NCBI RefSeq assembly: GCF_018861125.1
Contig: NZ_JAHKQN010000004.1
Span: 53,376-117,375, forward strand
Direction: 5' to 3'
Source: Cellulophaga baltica
GTDB lineage: Bacteria; Bacteroidota; Bacteroidia; Flavobacteriales; Flavobacteriaceae
DNA length: 64,000 bases
Shown here: positions 37,801 to 47,077 of the stretch, in pieces
Position numbering within the stretch: position 1 is the stretch's first letter
Layout: each line of letters opens with the position of its first letter
Translations under genes and position numbers: made by a program
The notes under the pieces: model-generated
Told to the model about the DNA's origin: nothing
Databases searched by the model: none
What the model saw: only the letters and a program-made list of their open reading frames with translations

Positions 37801-38307
37801 ATGTACAAAACTGAACGAATACAATTTCAACCGTTACAATCAGAATATATTTCTGATTTAGAGAAAATGCTTTGCGAGAATCATATTGTAATGAAATCTG
37901 CTTTTAAAGGTCGTGTATTTACTAAAGAAGAATTTAAAGAATTAATTAAAAATGAATTTATTTTATCTAAAAATGACATTTTAGGTTTTCGATGTATAAC
38001 CTCAATATCTGAGAATAAATTAATAGGTATTTCTGGTTTGCATAAATTCAAATACTTTGATAAAGAGTATTACGAATTCGGTTTTATACTACATGAGAAC
38101 TATTGGGGAAAAGGTTTAGCTACCGAAATTGGCAATTTCTGGACAAACTACTCAAAAAATGAAATAGGCCTAACAGAACTTTTTGCTACAGTGAGCCCTA
38201 AAAACCTAGTCTCAAAAAGAGTTTTGGAAAAATTAAACATGAAACCTTTTGCAACTTCAAATTTTGAAGGAAGAGGAGATAGATTAATTTTAAGAAAAGA
38301 GCTTTAA
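37801..38307 (+). CDS. GNAT family N-acetyltransferase (RimJ/RimL type)
   Basis: The 168-residue product has the GNAT order: TERIQFQPLQSEYISDLEKM, then ISGLHKFKYF, and the acetyl-CoA motif A region EFGFILHENYWGKGLATEIGNF near residues 93-114. The end region LFATVSPKNLVSKRVLEKLNMKP is typical of RimJ/RimL relatives that acetylate protein N-termini or small molecules. The substrate is unknown. Confidence 0.87.
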   Translation: MYKTERIQFQPLQSEYISDLEKMLCENHIVMKSAFKGRVFTKEEFKELIKNEFILSKNDILGFRCITSISENKLIGISGLHKFKYFDKEYYEFGFILHENYWGKGLATEIGNFWTNYSKNEIGLTELFATVSPKNLVSKRVLEKLNMKPFATSNFEGRGDRLILRKEL

Positions 38308-38339
38308 AACTATTTTATATATAATTCACCACAAACTAT

Positions 38340-38380
38340 TATACAAAAAAAACCACCCAATCGGGCGGTTTTTTTGTATA
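38340..38380. terminator. Bidirectional terminator
   Basis: ACCACCC and GGGCGGT with flanking A and T runs (38340-38380) form a hairpin with one mismatch, between the GNAT gene and the convergent SDR gene. Confidence 0.75.
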
Positions 38381-38399
38381 ATCAAATGAATTTTAAAAT

Positions 38400-39239
38400 C
38401 TATTCAAAATCACATTCTTTACCTAAGCTTTCAAACTTAGCCAATTCTTCAATTAACCCGTTATTTACCTTACCAAAAACCTCATAAGCAATTTTACCTA
38501 ATGGTAAGTGTACAGGAGCTTCTTCTAATTGGGCTAATTTATAAATAGCGTCTGCTGCTTTTGCTGGGTCACCAGGTTGGTTACCACTTAAACCTTGTAA
38601 GCTAGTGATACGCTCACCTACTGTACTCTCGTAATCAGCAATTTTTGTATTATCGTAAGCCGCTGAACTTCCTGCCCATTCAGTTCTAAATGGCCCTGGT
38701 TCAACATTAGTTACTTTAATATTTAATGGTTTTAACTCCGCAGCTAAAGCTTCTCCAATACCTTCTAAAGCAAATTTAGAACCGTTGTAAATTCCTAAAC
38801 CTTGAGAACCTATACGCCCTGCAATAGAAGTAATATTTATAATATGACCAGAACGTTGCTTACGCATTTGAGGCAATACTTCTCTAATAGTAGTTAAAAC
38901 ACCAAATACGTTTACTTCAAATTGTCTTCTAACTTCTTCATCAGAAATCTCTTCAATACTTCCCATAATACCGTAACCAGCATTGTTGACAACTACATCA
39001 ATTTTTCCGAATTTATCGTAGATAGTTTTGATACCATCAACAATCATTTGTGTTGAAGCAACATCTATAAGTACACCAAAAGAGTTGCCTGGGTTTTCAT
39101 TATTAAACGCCTCTACTTGTTCTTGTTTTCTAAAAGTACCAACTACAATTTGTCCTTGTGATAATACTTCTTTAGCTAACTGTTTACCTAAACCTGATGA
39201 TACACCAGTGATAAACCATACTTTTTTATCTGTACTCAT
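38400..39239 (-). CDS. Short-chain dehydrogenase/reductase
   Basis: The 279-residue protein has the classical SDR motifs: TGVSSGLGKQLA (TGxxxGxG, residue 12), NNAGYG near 90, the catalytic Ser in ITSIAG and the YNGSK (YxxxK) near 157. ALAAELKPLNIKVTNVEPGPFRTEWAG is typical of the FabG-like group of oxidoreductases often annotated only generically. The substrate is unknown. The gene is divergent from a DUF1801 gene. Confidence 0.92.
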   Translation of the reverse strand: MSTDKKVWFITGVSSGLGKQLAKEVLSQGQIVVGTFRKQEQVEAFNNENPGNSFGVLIDVASTQMIVDGIKTIYDKFGKIDVVVNNAGYGIMGSIEEISDEEVRRQFEVNVFGVLTTIREVLPQMRKQRSGHIINITSIAGRIGSQGLGIYNGSKFALEGIGEALAAELKPLNIKVTNVEPGPFRTEWAGSSAAYDNTKIADYESTVGERITSLQGLSGNQPGDPAKAADAIYKLAQLEEAPVHLPLGKIAYEVFGKVNNGLIEELAKFESLGKECDFE

Positions 39240-39437
39240 TTTTTGTGATATTGAATGTTTGAAAAGAAACCTTGTTATTTTCTACAAAACTACAAAAGTT
39301 ATACTAATCTCTAGTACCGATTAAGGATTTTAAATCTAATTAATACCTTGATAATCTGAATTACATATAATTCGAAAATTGATTAAAAACATGACCTAAA
39401 CTTATTTAATTACTAGTATTAATGATACTTTTAAAAC

Positions 39438-39809
39438 ATGAGTAAAGAATCTGATCATTTTTATTTAAAAAAATCTGAACCCGATAGAAGTTGTTTTTTG
39501 GCTTTACGGCAAATTATTCTTCATGAAGATAATCTTATTACAGAAACTATTAAATACGGAATACCCTGTTTTTGCTATAAAAATAAAATAGTTTGTTATT
39601 TAAATACTGATAAAAAAACAAAAGTACCTTACCTATTAATGGTTGAAGGAAAACATTTAAATCACCCTAAATTAGAAGCAGGAAATCGTGTTAAAATGAA
39701 AATTTTTAAAGTCAATCCTCATATAGATATTCCCATAAAAGAAATTCAATTACTATTAAATGAAGCTTTAGATTTGTATAAAAATGGAATTATTAAAACA
39801 AAAGACTAA
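39438..39809 (+). CDS. DUF1801 domain protein
   Basis: The 123-residue product matches the YdhG-like/DUF1801 fold: LRQIILHEDNLITETIKYGIPCFCYKNKIVCYL and a C-terminal IPIKEIQLLLNEALDLYK. Members are small soluble proteins with no assigned activity. It is followed after 18 bp by a Crp/Fnr-type regulator gene, probably in one transcript. Confidence 0.83.
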   Translation: MSKESDHFYLKKSEPDRSCFLALRQIILHEDNLITETIKYGIPCFCYKNKIVCYLNTDKKTKVPYLLMVEGKHLNHPKLEAGNRVKMKIFKVNPHIDIPIKEIQLLLNEALDLYKNGIIKTKD

Positions 39810-39827
39810 ACTATTACAAGCATTAAA

Positions 39828-40409
39828 ATGAGTATTACTAATTCTACTTTACAAGAAATTTTCAGCGCAACTTCTTTCTCTATAGCAGAAAGTAATCTTA
39901 TTACCTCAAAATTTGAACTTAAAAAACTTAAAAAGGGGGATACGCTTTTACATGCTAACGAAATAGTTTACAACCAATATTATGTAAGTAGTGGTTGTTT
40001 ACGCACTTATTACATTGACAAATTAGGAAAAGAACACACTCTACAATTCGCGATAAAAGATTGGTGGATTAGTGATTACACAGCTTTTTTTTCGACTACA
40101 AAAGCAGTTATGACTATTGAGTGTATTCACGATGCAATTGTTTACAAAATATCAAGAGAAACAATGGAAAATCTGTATAGTGAAATCCCTAAATTGGAAA
40201 CATTTTTTAGAAAAAAAATGGAGAAAGGTTTTAGTGCTTTTCAAAAAAGAATTCTGGCTACGCTTTCACAAACTGCAAAAGAACGCTATGTTTCGTTTGT
40301 ACATTCGTACCCTAACATTGAGCAAAGTGTCAAAAATTACCACATTGCATCATATTTAGGCATTACTACAGAAAGTTTGAGTAGAATACGCAAAGAAATA
40401 AGCAAATAA
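39828..40409 (+). CDS. Crp/Fnr family transcriptional regulator
   Basis: The 193-residue protein has a cyclic-nucleotide-binding-like sensor domain (KGDTLLHANEIVYNQYYVSSGCLRTYYID, about 35-65), the dimer helix (about 110-140) and a degenerate winged helix (IASYLGITTESLSRIRKEI). It is the common flavobacterial type in which the cAMP pocket residues are not conserved. The target is probably a neighbouring gene such as the DJ-1 family gene, by position only. Confidence 0.9.
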   Translation: MSITNSTLQEIFSATSFSIAESNLITSKFELKKLKKGDTLLHANEIVYNQYYVSSGCLRTYYIDKLGKEHTLQFAIKDWWISDYTAFFSTTKAVMTIECIHDAIVYKISRETMENLYSEIPKLETFFRKKMEKGFSAFQKRILATLSQTAKERYVSFVHSYPNIEQSVKNYHIASYLGITTESLSRIRKEISK

Positions 40410-40572
40410 ATTGTTTATTACCATACATCAATTTTCTTGAATGATACATGCTCTAATTTTGTTAAAGCAAGCTATTTAAAAATATATAACAGTTATTATT
40501 TTCTATTAGCGTTGGATTTTTTTTGCTTGTAATTTTATTATAAAATCAAAGTATAATTTAAAAAAATACCAC

Positions 40573-41253
40573 ATGAAAAATATATTATTTGTTTTAACTA
40601 GTCATGATGAATTAGGAAATACAGGAGAAAAAACAGGGTTTTGGGTTGAAGAATTTGCTTCACCATACTACTTATTAAAAGATAAAGGTATTAATATTAC
40701 AATTGCATCACCTAAAGGCGGGCAACCACCAATTGACCCTAAAAGTGCATCTGAAGATTTTCAAACACCTGCAACAGAACGTTTTTATAATGACAAAGAA
40801 ACACAAGAAATTTTAGCTAAAACAGTAAAATTAGATACTGTTAATGAGGCTGATTTTGATGCTGTTTTTTATCCTGGAGGTCACGGTCCTCTATGGGATT
40901 TAGCTGAGGATAAAAATTCCATTACTTTAATTGAATCATTCTACAACAATAACAAGCCGGTAAGTGCAGTTTGTCACGCGCCTGGCATTTTCAAGAACAC
41001 TAAAAATACTAGTGGTTCTCCATTAGTAAAAGGTAAAAAAGTGACTGGTTTTACTAATACTGAGGAAGAGGCCGTACAATTAACCAATGTTGTACCCTTC
41101 TTGGTTGAAGATATGCTTATATCAAACGGAGGAAATTATTCTAAAGGTGAAGATTGGGCACCTTATGCTGTAGAAGATGGTTTATTAATTACGGGACAAA
41201 ACCCTGCATCATCTGAGTTGGTTGCGGAATTATTACTAAAAAAATTAGCTTAA
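40573..41253 (+). CDS. DJ-1/PfpI family protein (Hsp31-like)
   Basis: The 226-residue product has the nucleophile elbow SAVCHAPGIF with the catalytic cysteine near residue 136, and the preceding AVFYPGGHGPLWDL. The start MKNILFVLTSHDELGNTGEKTGFWVEEF is typical of glyoxalase III / Hsp31-type members. These act on methylglyoxal or as deglycases or chaperones; which applies here is not clear. It ends at a terminator. Confidence 0.92.
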   Translation: MKNILFVLTSHDELGNTGEKTGFWVEEFASPYYLLKDKGINITIASPKGGQPPIDPKSASEDFQTPATERFYNDKETQEILAKTVKLDTVNEADFDAVFYPGGHGPLWDLAEDKNSITLIESFYNNNKPVSAVCHAPGIFKNTKNTSGSPLVKGKKVTGFTNTEEEAVQLTNVVPFLVEDMLISNGGNYSKGEDWAPYAVEDGLLITGQNPASSELVAELLLKKLA

Positions 41254-41280
41254 TAAACCTTACACAACCAAAGTAAGCTA

Positions 41281-41310
41281 AAGCGGTTTGAGTTAATTCT
41301 CAAGCCGCTT
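41281..41310 (+). terminator. Terminator after the DJ-1 gene
   Basis: AAGCGGTTTGAG (41281-41292) pairs with CTCAAGCCGCTT (41299-41310) with one wobble pair, followed by TTTTTATT. Confidence 0.8.
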
Positions 41311-41421
41311 TTTTATTGCATCAAATTACAACTAAACCAAACTAAATCAACATTTTGAAAAGTTTTACAATTCATCTTTTGCATTTTAATGTGTATCTTA
41401 ACAAACCTAAAAGAAACCACC

Positions 41422-41667
41422 ATGGAAAACAAAACCACCGAAGAACTTCAATCAGAATTAAAAATGGCCAAAAGTGTCACAGGTGCATTAATTGGAGTAC
41501 TCACTGTTTTAGTGGCTGCTTGTATTTACGGGTTACTTTCAAAAGGGAATAACACCACCTTTTTTGCTCTTATAGCTGTAGCTGTTTCATGTAGTGCTAT
41601 AGTACCAATACAGCTTACCACTATAAAAAAAATAAAAACAGAATTAAGTACACGAAAAATGAGCTAA
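41422..41667 (+). CDS. Small two-helix membrane protein
   Basis: The product is 81 residues from ATG 41422 (MENKTTEELQSELKMAK); the frame also opens upstream at 41389. Two membrane helices are visible (ALIGVLTVLVAACIYGLL and FFALIAVAVSCSAIVPI) between charged ends. Similar small proteins are common in flavobacteria, sometimes labelled redox-active disulfide protein 2 without support. I do not know its function. Confidence 0.75.
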   Translation: MENKTTEELQSELKMAKSVTGALIGVLTVLVAACIYGLLSKGNNTTFFALIAVAVSCSAIVPIQLTTIKKIKTELSTRKMS

Positions 41668-41806
41668 AAAAATTGCTATCGTAAATTGCTTATAATTAAA
41701 ACTATAGCTTTTATTATTAATAATTTTAATATAATGTCTCAACTTGATGCTTATTCTATATATTATTTTTAGCAATTAATATTTATAATTTATTAAAAGA
41801 CACATT

Positions 41807-42883
41807 ATGAAAAAGATGTTTTTATCAGTATTCTTAATTTTTTTTCTTGTAAGCGCACTGGTCTCATGTGGCGATTCAACTAAGAAAAAAGCACAAGAAG
41901 CTACGGAAACATATGTTATAAAAGATGTAGATTCTTCTTTATTTTTAGCTGACGCAAACAATCTTAATATTGAGGTTGTAGACTGTACATTAAGCGATGG
42001 CACTAAAACAAAATGTTACCAAATAACAACATTCGGAATTCCAAAAGATCATGAAATGGGACCTTGGTGTCCGCATACTATTGATGATGGACCTGAGAAA
42101 GGTGGTAAATGATTTAAAGATGGTAAAATATACGAAGTAGACGGTGAATTTATAAAAGAACTACCACAACTTTATCACGATGATTTTTGGAAACTTTACA
42201 ATGAAGATGGTACTATTATTAAAACGGATAGTCAAGAAGATTGCATAAAATTAATGGGTGCTCAACTTAAAGATGAGTTTATTAACTATTGTATTGAGTG
42301 CTTACCTGAGTATGTAAGTAATTTATCAAAAACATACCTATTACCTATTACACCAGTTAAATTAGAAACACCTATTAATTTTTCCGGAAATCCTCAAGGT
42401 GGTGGTGGCGACAGACCTGATGGATCACGACAAGGTGAAGAAGGTACTGGTGAAAAACCACAAGGTCCACCTCCTGGTGGCAGTGAAGGTGACGAGAAAA
42501 GAGGACCTTCACAAAGAGGTGTTGCTTTTAACGGTGTTGCTTTTGACGCTCCTGCCCCACTTCATATTATTTTAAAAGGATATACAATTCCGCCAATTGA
42601 TGATGCTGGTGGCCATATTAATTTAGATAGTGGTTATCATTACCATGCCGCTACAGGTAAAACAAAAGAAGAAGCACAAAACGATCACCACGCTCCTATG
42701 ATTGGCTACGCTATGGATAGTCATGGTTTATACGGACAATTAAATGAAGATGGTAAAGAACCAGATGATTTAGATGACTGCCGTGGTCATTATGATGAGG
42801 TAAGAGGTTATCATTACCATGTTGATGCTGCAGGTAATAACAATATCATTAACTGTTTTAGCGGTGCAACTGCAAGTAAATAA
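41807..42883 (+). pseudogene. YHYH domain lipoprotein, split by one in-frame TGA
   Basis: One continuous frame of 358 codons runs from ATG 41807 to 42883, broken only by TGA at 42110-42112. The N-terminal part has a lipoprotein signal (LVSALVSCGDS) and MGPWCPHTIDDGPEKGGK; after the stop it continues FKDGKIYEVDGEFIKELPQLY. The C-terminal part carries a Gly/Pro-rich linker and the YHYH domain, with the motif twice (GYHYHAATG and GYHYHVDAAG). The family normally has Trp at the TGA position (GGxW), so this is a one-base TGG-to-TGA change. The family role is unknown; it is secreted. The 3' part could restart at ATG 42254 but would lack a signal. Confidence 0.85.
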
Positions 42884-42900
42884 AAAAATTGTAACACATA

Positions 42901-42938
42901 AAAAACTCACTAAGAGTAATTACTCTTAGTGAGTTTTT
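42901..42938. terminator. 38-bp perfect palindrome terminator
   Basis: Bases 42901-42938 are a perfect palindrome (AAAAACTCACTAAGAGTAA and its complement) with no spare loop. It sits between the YHYH gene and the convergent CBM48 gene and has A and T tracts at its ends. Confidence 0.85.
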
Positions 42939-42956
42939 CTGCTATTAGGCTACTAT

Positions 42957-43571
42957 TTATTTTCCTCCATCTAATTTATCTTGTAATTTTTTAAGCGCGT
43001 CCCATTTACCTTCAAAAGCTAATTTTGCTTGTTTTGGCCATGTACCGGGCTTATGCATTTTATAACGTGGTCCAGCAGTTAACAAAATAGCTTCTAGTGT
43101 TTTTACTTTAGCTTTACTCAAGAGCTCAAAAGTACCAATCCCGTTTTCAGTTAAAATACTTGCTATTTTGGGGCCAACACCTTCTATCTTTTTTAAATCA
43201 TCTCCTTTAGCTTTTTTTACGGCTCTTTTCTTTTTAGGTGCAGCAGGCTTTTTCGTCTCACTCAAATCTACAATACTATTTGAAACTCCATCAAAAGGTG
43301 AAGCTACATAATCATCAGCCTCACTATCATTAAACCATCCATTAGTAGCACATAAATAACGGAACTCATAACGTTTTCCGTTCTCTAGCTTTATACTTTT
43401 TACAAAAGAATTTTTTTCTTTCTTCATTTGGCAAGCAGTATCAATACTTTCCCAGTTATTAAAATCACCCAACAATGAAATTTGAGTTGAACTTGGCACT
43501 TCTTCAGTTGCAACTGTAAACGTAACTAATGTATGTGAACCCTTGTCTTTTGTTTTTTTAACTAATGCCAT
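42957..43571 (-). CDS. Glycogen-binding (CBM48) plus helix-hairpin-helix protein
   Basis: The product is 204 residues from ATG 43571 (MALVKKTKDKG); the frame also opens at ATG 43619, whose extra residues look unlike the family. The N-terminal domain is an isoamylase/AMPK-type glycogen-binding fold (VPSSTQISLLGDFNNWES, YEFRYLCATNGWFND, about 20-90). A Lys/Ala-rich linker leads to a helix-hairpin-helix domain (DDLKKIEGVGPKIASILTENGIGTF, about 125-150), a fold usual in DNA-binding proteins. The combination occurs in flavobacteria without known function. Confidence 0.82.
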   Translation of the reverse strand: MALVKKTKDKGSHTLVTFTVATEEVPSSTQISLLGDFNNWESIDTACQMKKEKNSFVKSIKLENGKRYEFRYLCATNGWFNDSEADDYVASPFDGVSNSIVDLSETKKPAAPKKKRAVKKAKGDDLKKIEGVGPKIASILTENGIGTFELLSKAKVKTLEAILLTAGPRYKMHKPGTWPKQAKLAFEGKWDALKKLQDKLDGGK

Positions 43572-43925
43572 TTCAAAAAAATTTAAGTGTACTATAAATG
43601 TACTATATAAATCACTCATTACTAAAATTTTATATTAAGAAATTGTTGATTTAAAGTTTTCTGAATTTTAAGTTCATTTTCAAACCTTGTTTTTAATAAA
43701 ATGGAATAAAAATTATTAATTAAATATCAAAAAAATACCGTTTAGACTAAAATTTAAAAAAGTCAATAATTTTGAAAACTACATAATCCATAAAAAAAAG
43801 ATACTGGTTCAAATAATTTTGTGAATTATCCATAGTAAACCTACTTATTTTCAAAATCTGTTTACGGCTTTGCATTTGGTTTTGTAACTTTGCAACTTCA
43901 AATTAAAATTTCAAAAAATATAAAT
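43572..43925. other. 354-bp intergenic region
   Basis: This region separates the divergent CBM48 and lpd genes. It is very AT-rich with no open frame of interest. The only signal I can support is the lpd -7-like box at 43885-43892. Confidence 0.6.
43885..43892 (+). promoter_or_regulatory. lpd promoter -7-like box
   Basis: TAACTTTG matches the Bacteroidota -7 consensus TAnnTTTG and lies 33 bp before the lpd start. The upstream TTTG (43869-43872) is too close for a standard -33 box, so only the -7 box is proposed. Confidence 0.4.
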
Positions 43926-45317
43926 ATGAGCAATTTTGATGTTATTGTTTTAGGAAGTGGACCAGGTGGTTATGTAACTGCGATTAGAGCTTCTCAATTA
44001 GGTTTTAAAGTAGCTATCATTGAGAAAGAATCTCTTGGTGGAATTTGCTTAAATTGGGGTTGTATACCTACTAAAGCATTACTTAAATCTGCTCAAGTAT
44101 TTAACTATTTACAACACGCAGAAGATTACGGTTTAAAAGCTGATAACGTAGAAAAAGATTTTGACGCTGTTATAAAAAGAAGCCGTGGTGTTGCTGATGG
44201 AATGAGCAAAGGGGTTCAATTTCTAATGAAAAAGAACAAAATTGAAGTTATCAATGGTTTCGGAAAAATTAAGCCCGGCAAAAAAGTAGTTGTTACTGAT
44301 GAAGCTGGTAAAGAAACTGAATATAGCGCTAAAAATATTGTTATTGCTACGGGCGCAAGAAGTAGAGAATTACCTAGTTTACCACAAGATGGTAAAAAGA
44401 TAATTGGATACCGCCAAGCATTAAGCTTAAAAGAACAACCTAAGAAATTAATTGTAGTTGGTTCTGGAGCAATTGGTGTTGAGTTTGCATATTTCTACAA
44501 CTCAATGGGTACTGATGTTACTGTTGTTGAGTATTTACCAAATATAGTTCCTGTTGAAGATGAAGATGTATCTAAACAATTAGAACGTAGTTTTAAAAAA
44601 TCAGGTGTTAAAGTAATGACTTCTTCTGAGGTTACTAAAGTTGATACTTCTGGTGAAGGTGTAAAAGTAACTGTAAAAACAGCTAAAGGCGAAGAGCAAT
44701 TAGAAGCTGATATTGTACTATCTGCAGTTGGTATTAAAACAAATATTGAAAACATTGGTTTAGAAGATGTTGGTATTATTGTAGATCGTGATAAAGTTTT
44801 AGTAAACGATTTTTACCAAACAAATATTCCTGGTTATTACGCAATTGGAGATATTACTCCTGGGCCAGCTTTAGCGCACGTTGCTTCAGCTGAAGGTATA
44901 CTATGTGTTGAAAAATTAGCTAACATGCATGTTGAGCCATTAGATTATGGTAACATCCCTGGTTGTACATATGCAACTCCTGAAATTGCTTCTGTTGGTT
45001 TAACTGAAAAACAAGCAAAAGCTGAAGGTCTTGATATTAAAATAGGTAAATTTCCATTCTCAGCAAGTGGTAAAGCACAAGCTGGCGGAACACCAGATGG
45101 TTTCGTAAAAGTTATTTTTGATGCAAAATATGGTGAGTGGTTAGGTTGCCATATGATTGGTACTGGTGTAACTGATATGATTGCTGAAGCTGTTGTTGCT
45201 CGTAAATTAGAAACTACAGGTCACGAAATATTAAAAGCAATTCACCCACACCCAACAATGAGTGAGGCTGTTATGGAAGCTGTTGCTGATGCTTATGATG
45301 AAGTAATTCACCTATAA
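43926..45317 (+). CDS. lpd: Dihydrolipoyl dehydrogenase
   Basis: The product is 463 residues from ATG 43926 (MSNFDVIVLGSGPGGY); the frame opens at 43890 but the first residues there precede the FAD motif by too much. It is the E3 flavoprotein of 2-oxoacid dehydrogenases. The redox pair is in GGICLNWGCIPTKAL (CxxxxC, about residue 40), the NAD fold is VVGSGAIGVEFAYFYNSMG, and the catalytic His is in HPHPTMSEAVMEA. It is monocistronic and ends at a terminator. Confidence 0.97.
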   Translation: MSNFDVIVLGSGPGGYVTAIRASQLGFKVAIIEKESLGGICLNWGCIPTKALLKSAQVFNYLQHAEDYGLKADNVEKDFDAVIKRSRGVADGMSKGVQFLMKKNKIEVINGFGKIKPGKKVVVTDEAGKETEYSAKNIVIATGARSRELPSLPQDGKKIIGYRQALSLKEQPKKLIVVGSGAIGVEFAYFYNSMGTDVTVVEYLPNIVPVEDEDVSKQLERSFKKSGVKVMTSSEVTKVDTSGEGVKVTVKTAKGEEQLEADIVLSAVGIKTNIENIGLEDVGIIVDRDKVLVNDFYQTNIPGYYAIGDITPGPALAHVASAEGILCVEKLANMHVEPLDYGNIPGCTYATPEIASVGLTEKQAKAEGLDIKIGKFPFSASGKAQAGGTPDGFVKVIFDAKYGEWLGCHMIGTGVTDMIAEAVVARKLETTGHEILKAIHPHPTMSEAVMEAVADAYDEVIHL

Positions 45318-45340
45318 TACAGCAAAAACATATAAATTTT

Positions 45341-45375
45341 AAAAAATGCTGTGCTTTAAAACCACAGCATTTTTT
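45341..45375 (+). terminator. lpd terminator
   Basis: AAAAAATGCTGTG (45341-45353) pairs perfectly with CACAGCATTTTTT (45363-45375). Confidence 0.85.
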
Positions 45376-45399
45376 ATATCAATAAATACAAAAAAAATT

Positions 45400-45684
45400 A
45401 TGCTTAAAATATTTAGCCTTACTGCTGTTTTAGAAGGAATCTCTTATTTATTACTTTTTGGAGTAGGAATGCCATTGAAATATCTTTTTGATATTCCTGA
45501 ACCAAACATTTTTATAGGTTATGCGCATGGCTTTTTATTCATTGCATATGTAGCACTAGCTGCAATTTTTTGCATTGAAAGAAAGTGGAGTATAAAACGA
45601 TTTATTATATTATTCGTTGCTGCACTTTTACCTTTTGCTACTTTTTATGTAGATAAAAAATATTTGAAACCTTTAATGGGTTAA
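45400..45684 (+). CDS. DUF3817 family membrane protein
   Basis: The product is 94 residues from ATG 45400 (MLKIFSLTAVLEGISYL); upstream codons to 45346 lie in the lpd terminator and are not coding. Three membrane helices and the pattern LEGISYLLLFGVGMPLKYLF, then YAHGFLFIAYVAL, match DUF3817. Members are small integral membrane proteins of unknown role. Confidence 0.87.
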   Translation: MLKIFSLTAVLEGISYLLLFGVGMPLKYLFDIPEPNIFIGYAHGFLFIAYVALAAIFCIERKWSIKRFIILFVAALLPFATFYVDKKYLKPLMG

Positions 45685-45698
45685 CTAAACTGTCAGGA

Positions 45699-46115
45699 CT
45701 ATTCTAAAAAACTCTGAATAGCTAAATCATAACTTTGCAAGCCAAAACCTAAAATTACTCCTTTGGCTACTGGTGAAATGTATGATACATGCCTAAACTC
45801 TTCACGTTGGTGTGTGTTTGATATATGTACTTCAATTACCGGTGTTTCAACTGCTTTAATGGCGTCACCAATACCTACAGAAGTATGCGTATAGGCTGCT
45901 GCATTTAAAACAATGCCATCATAAGAAAAACCAACCTCTTGTATTTTTCCTATAAGTTCACCTTCAATATTAGACTGAAAATACTCTAATTCTACATCTT
46001 TGAATTTGAATTGAAGTTTTGCAAAATAATCTTCAAAAGTGTCTGAGCCATAAATTTCTGGCTCACGCTTACCTAGTAAGTTTAAATTCGGACCGTTAAT
46101 TATCAATATTTTCAT
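45699..46115 (-). CDS. aroQ: 3-dehydroquinate dehydratase, type II
   Basis: The 138-residue dodecameric-type enzyme catalyses step three of the shikimate pathway. The signature IINGPNLNLLGKREPEIYG is at the N-terminus, the catalytic His region is NAAAYTHTSVGIGDAI, and the substrate residues EVHISNTHQREEFRHVSY are complete. It converges on the DUF3817 gene. Confidence 0.97.
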   Translation of the reverse strand: MKILIINGPNLNLLGKREPEIYGSDTFEDYFAKLQFKFKDVELEYFQSNIEGELIGKIQEVGFSYDGIVLNAAAYTHTSVGIGDAIKAVETPVIEVHISNTHQREEFRHVSYISPVAKGVILGFGLQSYDLAIQSFLE

Positions 46116-46159
46116 AAGGCTAAATTATGAAATAAATAGCAGAAAATTATAGCAAATCT

Positions 46160-47032
46160 TTAATTAACGATAACCAATGAAGTATACTCTCCCTTATTTA
46201 AATTACTTAACAAATCAATTACTTTATCACCTATTGCAATTTCAATTTTGGCAGTATTAGGTGCTATATCACCTATATTATCAGCTCTAAATTTTAGAAT
46301 ATTTTCTCCTTTATTTAGTTTTAAATTAATTTCTTTTTTAGATTTTTTAATAGCATAATTATTAATTAGATTTTTACCATTATAAAAAATTGAAATTTTA
46401 TCACCATCAAGTTTTCCCGCATCCCAAATTGCAAGCGAAAGAGTTTCATTTTTTGCAAAAATGGTGGTCTTTTCACCAGATTTTAACACATTCAAGCCAT
46501 TTTGATCAATCAAATTAACTAAGCTTATATTTTCTTTTATACTGTCTGAAACTTTATTGGAGCGTTGAATTTTCTTATCCGCTTTTTTAGCCAATTTTTC
46601 AATCTTTTCCATGTTTTTCAACATGATCTCACCATCAATACAAGACTCCCCATCACTGTACTTACCCGAAAACGGTCCTTCGATAATTTGCTGGCCGTTA
46701 CTATTTTTTAATTTCCCTGTAAAATGAACAAAACAAAAATCGTACGTAGTAATATCAGACTTAGTATACTCTACACCTACTTCTTTAAAAAAGATAGACT
46801 TTTCTTTTTCACTATAAGAACCTTCCAAATATGATTTTGTCTCGTGAGCACCACCCATATTGGTAACAGTATATCCTTTTACAGAATTATCTTTTAAAAT
46901 TTCAAAATTTACTCTGTAAGAAATAAAAGCGCTATCATTAAGTTTGATTACTCCTAAATATTCTTGTTGTGCATTTACATTTGAATATGTTAAAAAAAAC
47001 AAAACAAAAACTGTAAGAAAATACCTGTTCAT
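46160..47032 (-). CDS. Secreted protein of unknown function
   Basis: The 290-residue product has a signal peptide (FLTVFVLFFLTYSNVNAQ). The N-terminal half is beta-rich (YLGVIKLNDSAFISYRVNFEI); a lysine-rich helical linker follows (about 140-170). The C-terminal domain has the pattern LDGDKISIFYNGKNLINNYA and LNKGENILKFRADNIGDIAPNTA, seen in several flavobacterial secreted proteins. The function is unknown. It is divergent from the TM2 gene with 45 bp between starts. Confidence 0.78.
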   Translation of the reverse strand: MNRYFLTVFVLFFLTYSNVNAQQEYLGVIKLNDSAFISYRVNFEILKDNSVKGYTVTNMGGAHETKSYLEGSYSEKEKSIFFKEVGVEYTKSDITTYDFCFVHFTGKLKNSNGQQIIEGPFSGKYSDGESCIDGEIMLKNMEKIEKLAKKADKKIQRSNKVSDSIKENISLVNLIDQNGLNVLKSGEKTTIFAKNETLSLAIWDAGKLDGDKISIFYNGKNLINNYAIKKSKKEINLKLNKGENILKFRADNIGDIAPNTAKIEIAIGDKVIDLLSNLNKGEYTSLVIVN

Positions 47033-47045
47033 TGTAATTAATTTC

Positions 47046-47053
47046 TATATTTG
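47046..47053 (+). promoter_or_regulatory. TM2 gene promoter -7-like box
   Basis: TATATTTG is a full match to the Bacteroidota -7 consensus TAnnTTTG and lies 24 bp before the TM2 start. No convincing -33 box was seen. Confidence 0.4.
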
Positions 47054-47077
47054 AAGAAACCAAAATTATAATTAATT

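Noticed and set aside
42110..42112. TGA as selenocysteine or a recoded Trp codon
   Set aside because: The family has Trp here, no SECIS-like hairpin follows, and other genes in the window use TGA as a stop codon.
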